NCBI GenBank assembly: GCA_025618425.1
Contig: CM046838.1
Span: 12,094,466-12,158,465, forward strand
Direction of reading: 5' to 3'
Length of the DNA: 64,000 nt
Source of the DNA: Heliocidaris tuberculata
Lineage: Eukaryota; Echinodermata; Echinoidea; Camarodonta; Echinometridae
Part shown: positions 13,501 through 21,951 of the stretch, one piece after another
How the letters are laid out: each line of letters opens with the position of its first letter
How positions within the stretch are numbered: position 1 is the first letter of the stretch
Made by a program: the position numbers and the translations under genes
The notes under the pieces: generated by a model
The model's input: only the letters and a program-made list of their open reading frames with translations
The model's database searches: none
What the model was told of the DNA's origin: nothing

Positions 13501-14797
13501 ACTCGTTACCTTTGTATGCAAAAACTGATTTTGAAGTTTCCAACCTTTTGCCAATTTAACGAGTTTAATGCTTATTTTCCATTAAAGATTTGCAGATGTC
13601 AAACAAGAATGAGAACATTGTGGACGTTTTCGCTGTTTGTGCTCATGCATCTGGTTTATTTTTATGGGGCTCTGAATCAAAGGTTGTTGAGCCAAATCAA
13701 AGAAAATGTAGCTAATTGTCGAGTCAGTTTAAAAGAGTCGTATGTGAGCGCATACTATTCTTTATGGAAGACGTTAATATTATGTTGATCTGTTGATGCA
13801 TTTCAAAATTCTCTGTACATTACCCAGTATATAAATTTGTGTTCCCCCGAAAAGAAAGGAAATTCCAATTGTGGCGCTGTCATTTTTTCATTGTAATTTT
13901 TCGTGTTTGCCGCAGTTCCCACCGTGTGCCCAGAAGGATACTTTGGAGCAGATTGTACTAAACATTGTAACTGTCTGAGGAACTCTTTCTGTGAAAGAGA
14001 CAGCGGATTCTGCACATACTCTGAAGGCGAATGTGTGATCGGATATATTGCAAATTCGCCAGATTTTCCTGAAAGTTGCAGCACATGTAAGGCATATCTT
14101 TTCCCCCCATCTGGTATTCTTTGACACCCGTCACAAGATTACATCTAATCAACTGAAGCAAAATACAATTTACTGGCAAATGTCAGAGTCGTATGTTTTC
14201 ACCATAATTTAAGAATTGAAAAGCGTTTTGAATAATAAATCGGTTTTGGGGGTCACAGATTCGATATCTGTTATATTTTTATAGATGATTCTAAACTTTC
14301 GTTCTTATGGCAATAGGCCTATCAATAAAACATACGCCATTTTATAAATGTATGTAGGCCTACATGTATTTCATAGATATTTAAAATCTTATATAACACA
14401 CAAGGTATCTAAGAAATGGTGTCCATTTTCATGATGTAGTTGCTGGGTGTTTTGATTCCTGTACTAAGACGTGTCATTGTGCTGGAGGATCTCAAGATTG
14501 TGATCAGCAAACTGGAATCTGCTTTTCGGGTGCTTGTCATCCTCGATGGTTAGGAGAAAATTGTCAAACAGGTATACAATTGCCCATTTGTCCAAGTTGT
14601 ATGAAATAATTAACACGTGGATGACAATTTCTTTCGATGCTTTATAGTCACATACTTTATTATTTAATGAAAGAATATAAAATCATTCAATTCAAATTAA
14701 CGGTTCAGTCCCAGCCAACAGATATGATGATGAGGATAAGAAAAACAATGAATTTAGCTACGCAAATTATTTCTCTTATTCAATTCAATTGATTTCT

Positions 14798-14848
<51 letters not shown>

Positions 14849-17800
14849 ATATATACTGTATATATATTTGAATTTTTAAAAAATGTGCTTATCGTCATTT
14901 TTGTCGTCAAAGGGGACTTTCTCATGGGTTCAGGCAAATCGTTCCAGAGCTTAGGACCAATGAAACGGATATTATGTTGAAAAATGACTTTACGGTGTTC
15001 GGGAAAGATTAGGCCTTATGAATATCTAAAACACATTGAAAAAGGCCGCAAAACTAAGAAGGTAATTGCGAGTATTGACATTTATATAACAAGGTACACT
15101 GTTGAACTTTATTTATATCTTAAATGCGAAGCAGCTTAAGAGATATGAATAAAGGATCGCTGCTAGATCGTGGATGAGAACCTGCTATGATACGTAAGAC
15201 CTTATTTTGCAGTGTACAGAGCCTCTTAAGACTAGTTCTACATGTATTTGCCCATACTACATTACAATTAACATTGAAGCCTAGGCTACTGTCTCAATAC
15301 TCAGAACAGTACAAGGTGGAAAATAGTACTAATAAACATTCACACAGAACAATTAATGAAGAAGTAATGAAATGTAAATTGTATATAATTCTTGTAAATA
15401 TACCATGAAAAATTGCCTCCCCTATTTATTCCGATAATGATAGAACAATATGCTATTGTCCAACGCATCCCTTGATTTTGAAATTGTCTTGCATTAACAT
15501 CTTTTATCGCATAGAAACTGGAAAACAAGAAGGCACCATCAAAGTGCTAACAATATACAGTGCGTCTGAGAAATTTTTTTTTTCCATAAACTAGAAGTAT
15601 AATGCTTTAAAATGATATCTTGATGGCAAATGGCAACAATCCATACATGTTTTACCGAGCAGCAGCATTTTGAAAAATGTCATGTAAAACTCAGCTGTGC
15701 CGGGTTTGCTTAAAACCGTGAAAACGTTAGGATCACATGCGAACAGAACCCAAATGTAACGACATTTAAAACCCTATACTAAGAGAAGACTGTTTTCATC
15801 TCTTTTTTTTTTTTTTTTTTTTTGATAGTGAGGGAAAGCATAATGCCCTCATCATAAAATAAGGATGGTCTATGCACTGTCGATCAGGAGCGGATCCAAA
15901 TTTTCTGACAAGCAAAAAAAAAAAAAAAAAAAAAAGAAGGGGTATCAGATTTTTTTGGTCCAGTTGTCCTCCAGAATTCTCTGACAAGAAAAAAAAAATG
16001 TTTTCAGATGTCCGAAAATTTTCTGACAAGCAAAAAAAAAAGAAGAAGAAAAAAAAGAGGTTATTAGATTTTTTTGGGTCCAGTTGCCCTCCAGAATTCG
16101 GCCGATTCGGATGCCATCAATGTATCCTTTAAAAGCATAATACTTCTACTTCATGGAAAATAGCACAATATAAACCTTTGCTTTAGGGTTTCGTTTTTTC
16201 TGGGACGCACTGTATATCTTCGTTATACCCATGAGCATGATAAGGACTACAGGGACATCCTATGATTATCCAACAATGGTCAAATTTTTTTTTCTCTGTT
16301 TGTTTTAATTATTTTGTTTTTACTTTTCTGTTTTTAAGATCGCTTTCACATTGCAAGAGAAAAGACCAACCCATTTGTTGCTATCTTTTCCTGTACCATT
16401 GCGTTTGAAACGACAGCGGTCGTTGGATCAGACTATGTTAAATCTGCCATAACCGACTTCTCAACGGAAAACTGGCACCTTCCTGAAAGCAAGACCTTGA
16501 CTGAACCGGTGAACTTTACATTCCAGCTAACAAACATTACTGGAGATCCAACAATCTACTGTTTCATCGGTAGCCCTCAAGACGACGCAGGTTTCGCTTT
16601 TATAAAACTGCCAGCGTCCGAATATTTTGGTAAGTCGTGCATGGAAACCTCCTATACGGAAACTTCCGTAAGAACTGGAAGAGCTCATTCTCCAGGCTAC
16701 ATGCGACGTCCTGTATTGGAAGGGTGTAGTGTAGTGATTCGAGAAACAGAATATATATATTTGAAGAAAAAAAATCTTATGATAACAGGAGTTCGTGTCA
16801 GGAAGAAACGCAGAACAAGAACAGGGGAAAACATAATGCCTCTCAAAAAGGAAGAAATTATTCTTTTTACTGTATTTTTTGCGAAAATGAAATACACTAC
16901 CATATTTGTACTGAGGGGAAATCATGTTGGTTTTATGTACATAAATTGTCTGCATTAAACGAATTATGTCAAAATCTCCCTTTTAATACATTTTTTAGTT
17001 TTACCGGTGTTATCGATCAAGCCACAGGAGTTCGACATAGGTCATCACCACGTAGGTCTTAGATGGAGACCATGGGATGAAGACAGTGATACCGGGGATG
17101 GTCCTGTTGTGGCGTACAAGATCTACGTCTACTCCGCAAACAACAGTCTGCTACAGGTTACAACGACCAGACCTTGTCCTGCGTGCAGCTCTGATATGTT
17201 AGAGTATCACGTGGTCGGTCTAAGCCCTGGTACCAGGTACACCATTCGGATATCAGCTACCCGCGAAGGCATCAATGGAGAGGGTGACAAAGGACCGCCT
17301 CTATCCGTGATGACAGTCGCTGCTCGTAAGTAGATTTTTGCTTCATAATTTGCGGATCTGATGCATTCTGATCAGATCTACATGCGGCATTTTTATCCAT
17401 CATGATGGCAGTGGCGGATTTAGGGGGGGGGGCAATCCCGGCCCGTGCCCCCCCCCCTTTTGAGGGAAAACAATGCATTGTGCCCCCCCCCCCTTTCGAC
17501 CAGAAAACCTTTTTTTTTTGTTTTGTTTTGTTTTTTTTTGCTTATCAGAGAATTATAGAGGGGAACTGGACCCCATAATCCCCCCCCCCCCCCCCACTGA
17601 GCGACTTTTGGAGGGCTGGCGAGACCAAAAAATATGGGTCTCCCTCCAAGCAGTTTCCCAAAGTTGACAATCCTGCATTTGTGTGCCCCCCCCCCCTTAT
17701 ACGAAATTCTGGATCCGCCCCTGCATGATGGAATACCTGAATTGCAAGACAATCAGAAATATACCCTCTCAAAGCCTGGATCACATTTGACAGATAACTA

Positions 17801-18830
17801 TGACTATCATGACAATAACTAGATTTTTAATCAACGGTACACCCTAGAGCTGCTCTACTATTAATGGACTCGAGCATACTGGCAAAAACACACCATAATA
17901 TTATAGTAGGGTGTACCTTTAATTGAAAGTCTTGTTATCGTTATCGGTCAAATGTGACCCAGGCTTAACTTGTAAATATATTTTTGTCGTTATTTTGATT
18001 ATTTCAAGCTGAAATGTCAACAATGAGCCCGGACTGTCGAAGCAGTTCCTTGACAAGCTGGATATTGTTTGCCATTTCGATGTTGGGGAATGTCGTTCTT
18101 GCTGGACTGCTTACATGGTCATGGTATTTACAATATTTCCTTATTTTCTTTTTCATTGAAGAATATCCTTCTTAACATGGAATCTTAAACAATATATTAA
18201 GCCAGATTCAGTTGTGGGAAATGTCCCAGTCAATCCAGGGAAATAAATCAGAGTGGTCACCCTAATTGCAAACATATGACTGTAATATTGGTGACAGTTC
18301 CTAACCTGTTTGGTCTTACGAACATTAATACGACAATTTTGACGAGTACTCTGTCTCCACAAAGATTTGAAATATTTTTTCAATCGTTTGTAATGTGATT
18401 TACTACATCTTCCCGACCCATGACCCCATGATCACCCCATCAGGTTGGAAATGCCGCACTATAGTCTAGGGAGATAAGCACATGTACGGTGTCTCTTGTG
18501 AATCATGGATAAGAATTCGTCATCATATGCTAACCTCAAGAAAATGTACATGCCTGATCCTTTTATTGAAGTCCCTTTGTTTTAATAACGGGCAATAAAC
18601 ATTGCCTATTGTTTCTTTACTCACCCAGTCTCCAGCTAAGACGACCAAGTACCGAGTCTCCAACAAGACATACAAAGACCTCTGATGATGAACAGAAGTA
18701 TGAGAACCCTGCATTTGACGGTTCCAAGAACGAACCTAACCCCTATCAGGATCTTCAAGAGCCCTGTCATGAAGCTAATTATGAAGAACTAAGGGAAGCC
18801 GAGAAGAATGATTACGTCAACTTGTCATAA
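1596..18830 (+). CDS. Gene A: lectin/Ig/EGF/FN3 Tie-like transmembrane receptor with ITAM-like tail (5'-partial)
   Basis: Eighteen exons fit one continuous frame: 1596-1738, 2298-2434, 7663-7778, 8984-9123, 9412-9548, 10161-10267, 10450-10574, 10911-11225, 11651-11932, 12113-12247, 12789-12938, 13207-13338, 13916-14086, 14440-14571, 16339-16629, 16999-17325, 18009-18123 and 18629-18830. All have GT..AG borders and matching phases, giving about 1,051 residues in the window. Domain order is end of lectin domain 1, lectin domains 2 and 3, two Ig-like exons, five EGF repeats, a third Ig-like exon, FN3, a membrane helix and a tyrosine-rich tail. The Ig-EGF-Ig-FN3 part resembles Tie/angiopoietin receptors, but there is no kinase. 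It is probably a cell-surface recognition receptor that signals by tail phosphorylation; that function is inferred. Every exon is open and has a counterpart in gene B. The first exons lie outside the window. The donor of the first Ig exon could instead be at 11231. Confidence 0.88.
2298..9123 (+). CDS. Gene A exons: lectin domain 2
   Basis: Three exons (2298-2434, 7663-7778, 8984-9123) make one C-type lectin-like domain. Exon one has CLWHLFDQSHFRIYGE and CQNDGGDLAVIRSEELN. Exon two has YWFGLEDVGRN and FIWVDGTRL. Exon three has DCGCLSSNGDGTWNNSNC and QPYICE. The WIGL-like (WFGL) core and the paired cysteines are present. There is no EPN motif. A Penelope-like element fills the intron between exons one and two. 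Confidence 0.87.
2727..2760. repeat. Perfect 34-bp palindrome
   Basis: The half-site ACAGAACTCCTAAAGAC is followed directly by its exact reverse complement, with no spacer. It lies in an intron of gene A. The flanks do not extend the symmetry. Confidence 0.9.
2905..3240. repeat. Degenerate minisatellite that switches orientation
   Basis: Short units of the type GGTTCGTAATTCCGAAAATG recur, and from about 3100 the same unit appears in the opposite orientation (CGGAATTACGAACC). The array is therefore an imperfect inverted pair of tandem repeats inside an intron of gene A. Confidence 0.75.
3965..4081. repeat. GA-rich simple repeat
   Basis: (GA)n tracts are interrupted by AGGGG stretches, with a poly-G run just before. 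It lies just inside the left terminal repeat of the Penelope-like element. Confidence 0.85.
4577..4905 (+). mobile_element. hAT-type MITE copy 1, inside the Penelope-like element
   Basis: It starts CAGGGGCGGATCCAGGATTT and ends CTAAATCCGCCACTA, imperfect inverted termini of the hAT kind. The 8-bp target duplication TATACAAT flanks it at 4569-4576 and 4906-4913. The interior has several long G runs. It interrupts the GIY-YIG domain. Confidence 0.87.
5477..5872 (+). mobile_element. hAT-type MITE copy 2, inside the Penelope-like element
   Basis: Termini are as in copy 1 (CAGGGGCGGATCC ... GAATCCGCCACTG). The exact 8-bp target duplication GTCTTGGG lies at 5469-5476 and 5873-5880. An internal segment (CCAGCCCTCCAAAAGTCGCT) is duplicated, which makes it longer than copies 1 and 3. 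Confidence 0.9.
7434..7535. repeat. (TA)n(TG)n microsatellite
   Basis: A run of TA dinucleotides changes into TG dinucleotides, just outside the right end of the Penelope-like element. Confidence 0.95.
9412..10574 (+). CDS. Gene A exons: lectin domain 3 with EPD motif
   Basis: Exons 9412-9548, 10161-10267 and 10450-10574 form the third C-type lectin-like domain: YFEAREYCEQLGGMLAQLK, then GFWFGLDDLGSEGDFRWADG, then SWDTNEPDNVEGYEHC and GGWRDRFC, ending FVCE. The EPD triplet at 10466-10474 sits where calcium-binding lectins carry EPN or QPD, and WRD occupies the place of the WND motif. Gene B has EPN at the same position, so this domain is the best candidate for ligand binding. A palindromic MITE (9698-9855) lies in the first intron. 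Confidence 0.88.
9698..9855. mobile_element. 158-bp palindromic MITE (GGGCCC...GGGCCC)
   Basis: It starts GGGCCCCGTTGCATAAAAC and ends with the reverse complement of that sequence. The interior is also largely self-complementary (TTACCATTAA / TTAATGGTAA). It lies in the intron between exons 9548 and 10161. A relative sits at 54177-54322 after gene B. Confidence 0.85.
10911..11225 (+). CDS. Gene A exon: Ig-like domain 1
   Basis: The exon begins after TTATATCAG and reads APPLRVQAVTSAPFG. It has a cysteine in PSYTCILSPPGNTPEI and another in SVGVYKCLSTS, about 58 residues apart, with the YxC pattern of an Ig fold. It enters and leaves in phase 1. The 3' border could be at 11225 (before GTACGAG) or 11231 (before GTGTAT); both keep the phase. 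Confidence 0.82.
11651..11932 (+). CDS. Gene A exon: Ig-like domain 2 (cysteine-free)
   Basis: This exon reads HFEPEDGHLTRTVYPGESIALS, then IRWRTFSNLAEGSLSPAADG and ANIYGTYQEGQLESLQYSLI. It looks like an Ig-like beta sandwich without the canonical cysteine pair, lying just before the EGF repeats as in Tie receptors. The assignment rests on position, the tryptophan in IRWR and the YGTYQ strand. It is a symmetric phase 1-1 exon. Confidence 0.72.
12113..12247 (+). CDS. Gene A exon: EGF-like repeat 1
   Basis: The exon gives GRWGVPFCDRLCDNCYNGG, then ICHPQSGTCICPPGFSGRNC. The CxNGGxC...CxCPPGFxGxxC pattern is that of a canonical EGF repeat and resembles the first EGF repeat of Tie receptors. Phase 1-1. 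Confidence 0.88.
12789..12938 (+). CDS. Gene A exon: EGF-like repeat 2 (Tie signature)
   Basis: The exon gives ACGEHRFGWDCEVSCGPG, then VCLPDPYGCSCLAGYTG. The CLPDPYGCSC stretch is highly characteristic of the second EGF repeat of vertebrate Tie1/Tie2 and is the strongest single link to that family. Phase 1-1. Confidence 0.9.
13207..14571 (+). CDS. Gene A exons: EGF-like repeats 3, 4 and 5
   Basis: Three symmetric phase-1 exons are present. 13207-13338 reads VCPHGKFGVDCLQECHC and ends GWSGQECQ. 13916-14086 reads VCPEGYFGADCTKHCNC, then CERDSGFC and CVIGYIANS. 14440-14571 reads CFDSCTKTCHCAGGSQDC and ends HPRWLGENCQT. These are laminin/Tie-type EGF repeats (eight-cysteine flavour). Vertebrate Tie proteins have three EGF repeats; this gene has five. 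Confidence 0.86.
14803..14870. repeat. (TA)n microsatellite
   Basis: A TA-dinucleotide run lies next to the end of a LINE remnant and may have grown from the tail of that element. Confidence 0.9.
14870..15330 (-). pseudogene. LINE reverse-transcriptase C-terminus, decayed
   Basis: On the minus strand the translation shows VVWANTCRTSLKRLCTLQNK, then VLRIIAGSHPRSSSDPLF, and later NIRFIGPKLWNDLPEPM. This is the usual C-terminal region of non-LTR retrotransposon ORF2. Stops and frameshifts interrupt it. It lies in the gene A intron between exons 14571 and 16339. Confidence 0.7.
15558..16212. mobile_element. Mariner-type MITE (CAGTGCGTC termini, TA duplication)
   Basis: The left end is CAGTGCGTCTGAGAAA and the right end is the complement of CAGTGCGTCCCAGAAAAAA. 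Both are flanked by TA. No transposase is visible. The interior carries three decayed units with TCTGACAAGCAAAAA and GGTCCAGTTG, which also occur in the hAT MITEs of this window, so another repeat may be nested here. Confidence 0.7.
16339..16629 (+). CDS. Gene A exon: Ig-like domain 3
   Basis: The 97-residue exon reads DRFHIAREKTNPFVAIFSC, then AFETTAVVGSDYVKSAI, FSTENWHLP, VNFTFQL and PTIYCFIGSPQDDAG. Two cysteines (FSC and YCF) lie about 57 residues apart with a tryptophan between them, which suggests an Ig-like fold, and the place after the EGF block is that of the third Ig domain of Tie. Sequence similarity alone would not have told me this. It is open in gene A and frame-shifted in gene B. 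Confidence 0.75.
16999..17325 (+). CDS. Gene A exon: fibronectin type III domain
   Basis: The exon reads VGLRWRPWDEDSDTGDGP, then VVAYKIYVYS, LEYHVVGLSPGTRYTIRISA and GEGDKGPPLSV. The tryptophan in LRW, the YxxY strand and the LxPGTxYxIxxxA loop are classical FN3 features. Phase 1-1. A hAT-type MITE lies 84 bases downstream. Confidence 0.92.
17409..17723 (-). mobile_element. hAT-type MITE copy 3
   Basis: It starts CAGTGGCGGATTTAGGGG and ends GGATCCGCCCCTG, so it lies in the opposite orientation to copies 1 and 2. The exact 8-bp duplication CATGATGG lies at 17401-17408 and 17724-17731. It is in the intron between the FN3 and transmembrane exons of gene A. Confidence 0.92.
18009..18123 (+). 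CDS. Gene A exon: transmembrane helix
   Basis: The exon encodes a short stalk with one cysteine, then SWILFAISMLGNVVLAGLLT, a single hydrophobic helix of about 21 residues with no charged residue inside. The absence of a charged membrane residue argues that the receptor does not need an ITAM adaptor. The donor is placed at 18123 to match gene B; an alternative GT at 18118 keeps the same phase. Confidence 0.85.
18629..18830 (+). CDS. Gene A last exon: cytoplasmic tail with three YxxL motifs
   Basis: The exon starts LQLRRPS, a basic stop-transfer sequence after the helix, and ends at TAA 18828-18830. Tyrosine motifs in order are YENPAF, then YQDL (18744-18755), YEEL (18780-18791) and YVNL (18813-18824). 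Eight residues separate the first two YxxL motifs and seven the next two, so both pairs fit the classical ITAM spacing YxxL/I-x6-8-YxxL/I. YVNL also fits a Grb2-type YxN site. The ITIM consensus is not met, because the -2 residues are N, A and N. Signalling through an SH2 kinase such as Syk is an inference. Confidence 0.88.
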
Positions 18831-21030
18831 TTTTCAAATAATTGAACCACGGGAGGTTTCATTTTTCACTGCGTGTCGCTCCCTTGGGTTCTTTGATAAT
18901 AAGGGGCCTATCTTTAGTTAAATGCCTTATATATATATTGGCCACTATAGCATCTGAATCTATTTTGATTCATTTTCCTTTAAGTTTTAATGTTTTGATA
19001 TTCCATGATGATTCAAGTTTGTGGATTGTACATCAACAAATTGATTTCATTTATTTTTGATGAAGAAATATATCGGATTAAAAAAAAAAATCAACTCCTG
19101 CTCCACCCTTTTCCCCAACTCACCATGCTCACTAAGCTAGTCTGGGAGAGTTAGCATGTTTGAAAAAATCAGAAAATAGTCATTTCGGGATAATCGACGT
19201 TCGATGTTTCAGCCCCCCCCCCCCCCCCTCCCTTCTGAAATTCCTGGACTCGAACCTGGATAAAGAACTCATGGCCGAAAGCGAGAAAGATAACAAACTG
19301 TCATTATTTGACCATATGATATGAAAGAATGATAAGAAATAGTGATAGCTACAAGATTTTAGTGGTGGTTCATTTAAAAATTAAAATTCATAGTATATAC
19401 ACATTTACCTAATCATGTTACATATAAAGAGACATAATGATATTATGTTTATTGATATATTATGCCAGTATAGGGAGAAATAGGGATACTGGTGCAAATG
19501 ATATGTTTTATATAGTTTTTGTTAACAACATTTAGGCATAAAACTGGAACACTTTTTTTTTCTTTATTTCCCTCCCTCATCTCTTTCTGTTTTCTCTTTT
19601 ACGCTTTCAAGCTCCCACCCACTTATATGGAAATAGAAAATAAAAAGGAAGAAGAAAAATTTAAATTTTTTTGGTGATTTCACTCTGTATTATGAATAAC
19701 AAACTGGTTCGGAAGCCTAGTGTTGCTGTTAATAGTTATAGGTACATGTATGACATGATATCAAATTGCAAATTGTAAGACAATAAATCAAGGCTATCGC
19801 TTTTCAGTATTGAATGTGAAGGTGTTGGGAAAGTGTCGACGAGGTAACCTCTGCATCACCGAAAAAAAAAGGGGTGGGGAGGGGCAGGGAATTACAGAGT
19901 GGGGAGGAGGAATATCCGAAAATGATTTAAAAGTAATTTAGATTGAGAGTGATAGACAGATATACGAAAACTGAAAGTCGATCTAACAAAAGTGAGTGAT
20001 TGGGAAGGAGAGAGAGAGAGATAGTAAGAAAATTTGAGTGGTGACTTCGAATGCATGTATGTTTTTGTGTGTGTATTGCAATATATATTTGGATATATTC
20101 AAAGGAAATAATGAATTTGACTGCATAACTCGTAATGGTGATGGTATTTTGAAAGTGAAAAATTAATCCGTATCTTTTTTATTCTTATAAATGAATGAAA
20201 AGATCCCCCCCCCCAAAAAAAATAATAATAAATAAATCAAATGATAATGTCTCTCCCAAAGTGCTTCATTTTATTTTTAATACATATGATGTTTTTTTTT
20301 ATGCGACCCTCATAAGGAATATTAAGGAATTCCTATTAAGGAATCCTCATATTTCTCATGTCTGGGAAATTGTGATAATCGTGAACATGTCTTGTACATA
20401 GTCTTGGCTGCTAGGCTAATAGTAAAAAGAAGGTTCACTTAAGTATTTTGGTTCCGTGGCTCTTTGGTCTGGATCTAAATCTGACTCTATCACGTTTTGT
20501 TCTCGTGAACTATCTTTCTACTGTGACATCATTCTTGCAGTTTCATGTGCTTCAGTACTTATTTCAACTATGCGAATCTTCAGACAACTTCTTCAGACAA
20601 CTTCGTTGTCCTGGGCTATCTCTCATGATCATTATGACTTTGTGTCATAATTAATGTTGTGGTTCTAGTGATAGAGAAATGAACATCATACACGTAACTA
20701 CACACTTTAGTTAGCAAAAGACGCCCAACAAACATTAACTTTTAGGCTAGTACTCATAAATGCGGATTAAGTTAAACCTGGCTTAACTTACCCTACCGAT
20801 TTATGACGTGCCAAAAATCAGCCCCTGCATAACGTACGACGTACTGTAATTCTGTAATAAAATAAAAGAAAGAAATTGATTTCGTCATAAAATGAAAATA
20901 AAATGTGGCTTTCATAATGAAATTTTCCATGTTTACTACCTTAGGTACAGGATTATGGCCATTTTGTACAGGGGTGGAAATTATGACACTTGGCGCTTCA
21001 TAAATCATTAGATCAGCACAATTCGGACGG
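18831..21030. other. 3' flank of gene A, no gene seen
   Basis: This is AT-rich sequence with an 18-base C run near 19214 and a short GA tract near 20010. AATAAA at 19782-19787 could serve as a poly(A) signal for gene A, but it lies about 950 bases after the stop. No exon with good splice sites or any conserved reading frame was seen. Confidence 0.5.
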
Positions 21031-21251
21031 ATAGTTTTCACTCATATAATACTCGCTCCTGTTTTAATTATCATTATCAAAAGGTTTCTACCCAGTCTAT
21101 GCTTAACTCTGTTCGACATAATGGTCCCCGTATTTGGAATGAATTAACTGATGAATTAAGGTTATGCACTACTTTGTCTTCATTTAAGGCTCATTTGAAG
21201 AGACAATTGATCTCTTCATATTCTACTTAACTCTTTCAAATCTACTCACTG

Positions 21252-21303
<52 letters not shown>

Positions 21304-21322
21304 TTTTTTACCATGCTACATG

Positions 21323-21363
<41 letters not shown>

Positions 21364-21951
21364 TGGGTGCGTGTGTGTGTGTGTGTGTTGATCGATGTGT
21401 ATTTCTAATGTGTTAAGATTTCACTCAATTTTTTTTCTTATAAAAAATTGTTTAAGGTTTTTTTTTTCTCTCTGATGTTTAACATGTTTAATTCATTGAA
21501 ACAGTTTTAGTGATGATTAATTGTATTTCTGGTAATGTATTTCAGTGTGTCAAGCCTTATCTTCTATTGTTCATATGATCATGTAAGTCACTGAAATATT
21601 TTAGTAGTGATTTTTATTGTATTTCTGTTATGTAATTCAATGAAAATAATTTTGTAAAAGAAAAAAATCCATGTATTATTGAGTGAAATCAAAATAAAGA
21701 TCATTGGAAAAAAAAAGAAGTTAATATCATATAGATTTTTTTTCCTGAGTAATGTGTACAACCATGTAACTTTGTTATTTACTATATATATCAAGGGACT
21801 ATTGTTTACAAGTTTTCCAAACTTCCTTATAGTCTCCCATTTCATCGTAATTTCCAAATGTATAATTATGATTGACTCATGTTACTTTTGTAGTCTACTT
21901 TTATATTGTTTTTTATGATTGAAATAAATAAACTGAACTGAACTGAACTGA
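21030..21951 (+). mobile_element. 5'-truncated LINE, 3' end only
   Basis: The plus-strand frame near 21040-21230 reads HSYNTRSC, then SVRHNGPRIWNELTDELRL and SSFKAHLKRQLISSYST followed by a stop. That is the end of a non-LTR retrotransposon ORF2. A (TA)n(GT)n microsatellite at 21252-21385 interrupts the 3' UTR. The element ends in (CTGAA)n at about 21930-21951, a typical short tandem tail. Confidence 0.75.
21252..21388. repeat. (TA)n and (GT)n microsatellites
   Basis: A TA run at 21252-21300 and a GT run at about 21333-21388 lie within the LINE 3' end. Confidence 0.92.

Noticed and set aside
18744..18824. Reading the tail motifs as ITIMs
   Set aside because: The residues two positions before each tyrosine are N, A and N, not S/I/V/L, while the spacing fits an ITAM.
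20195..20654. Small plus-strand ORFs after gene A
   Set aside because: AT-rich, without motifs, homolog in the gene B flank or splice context.
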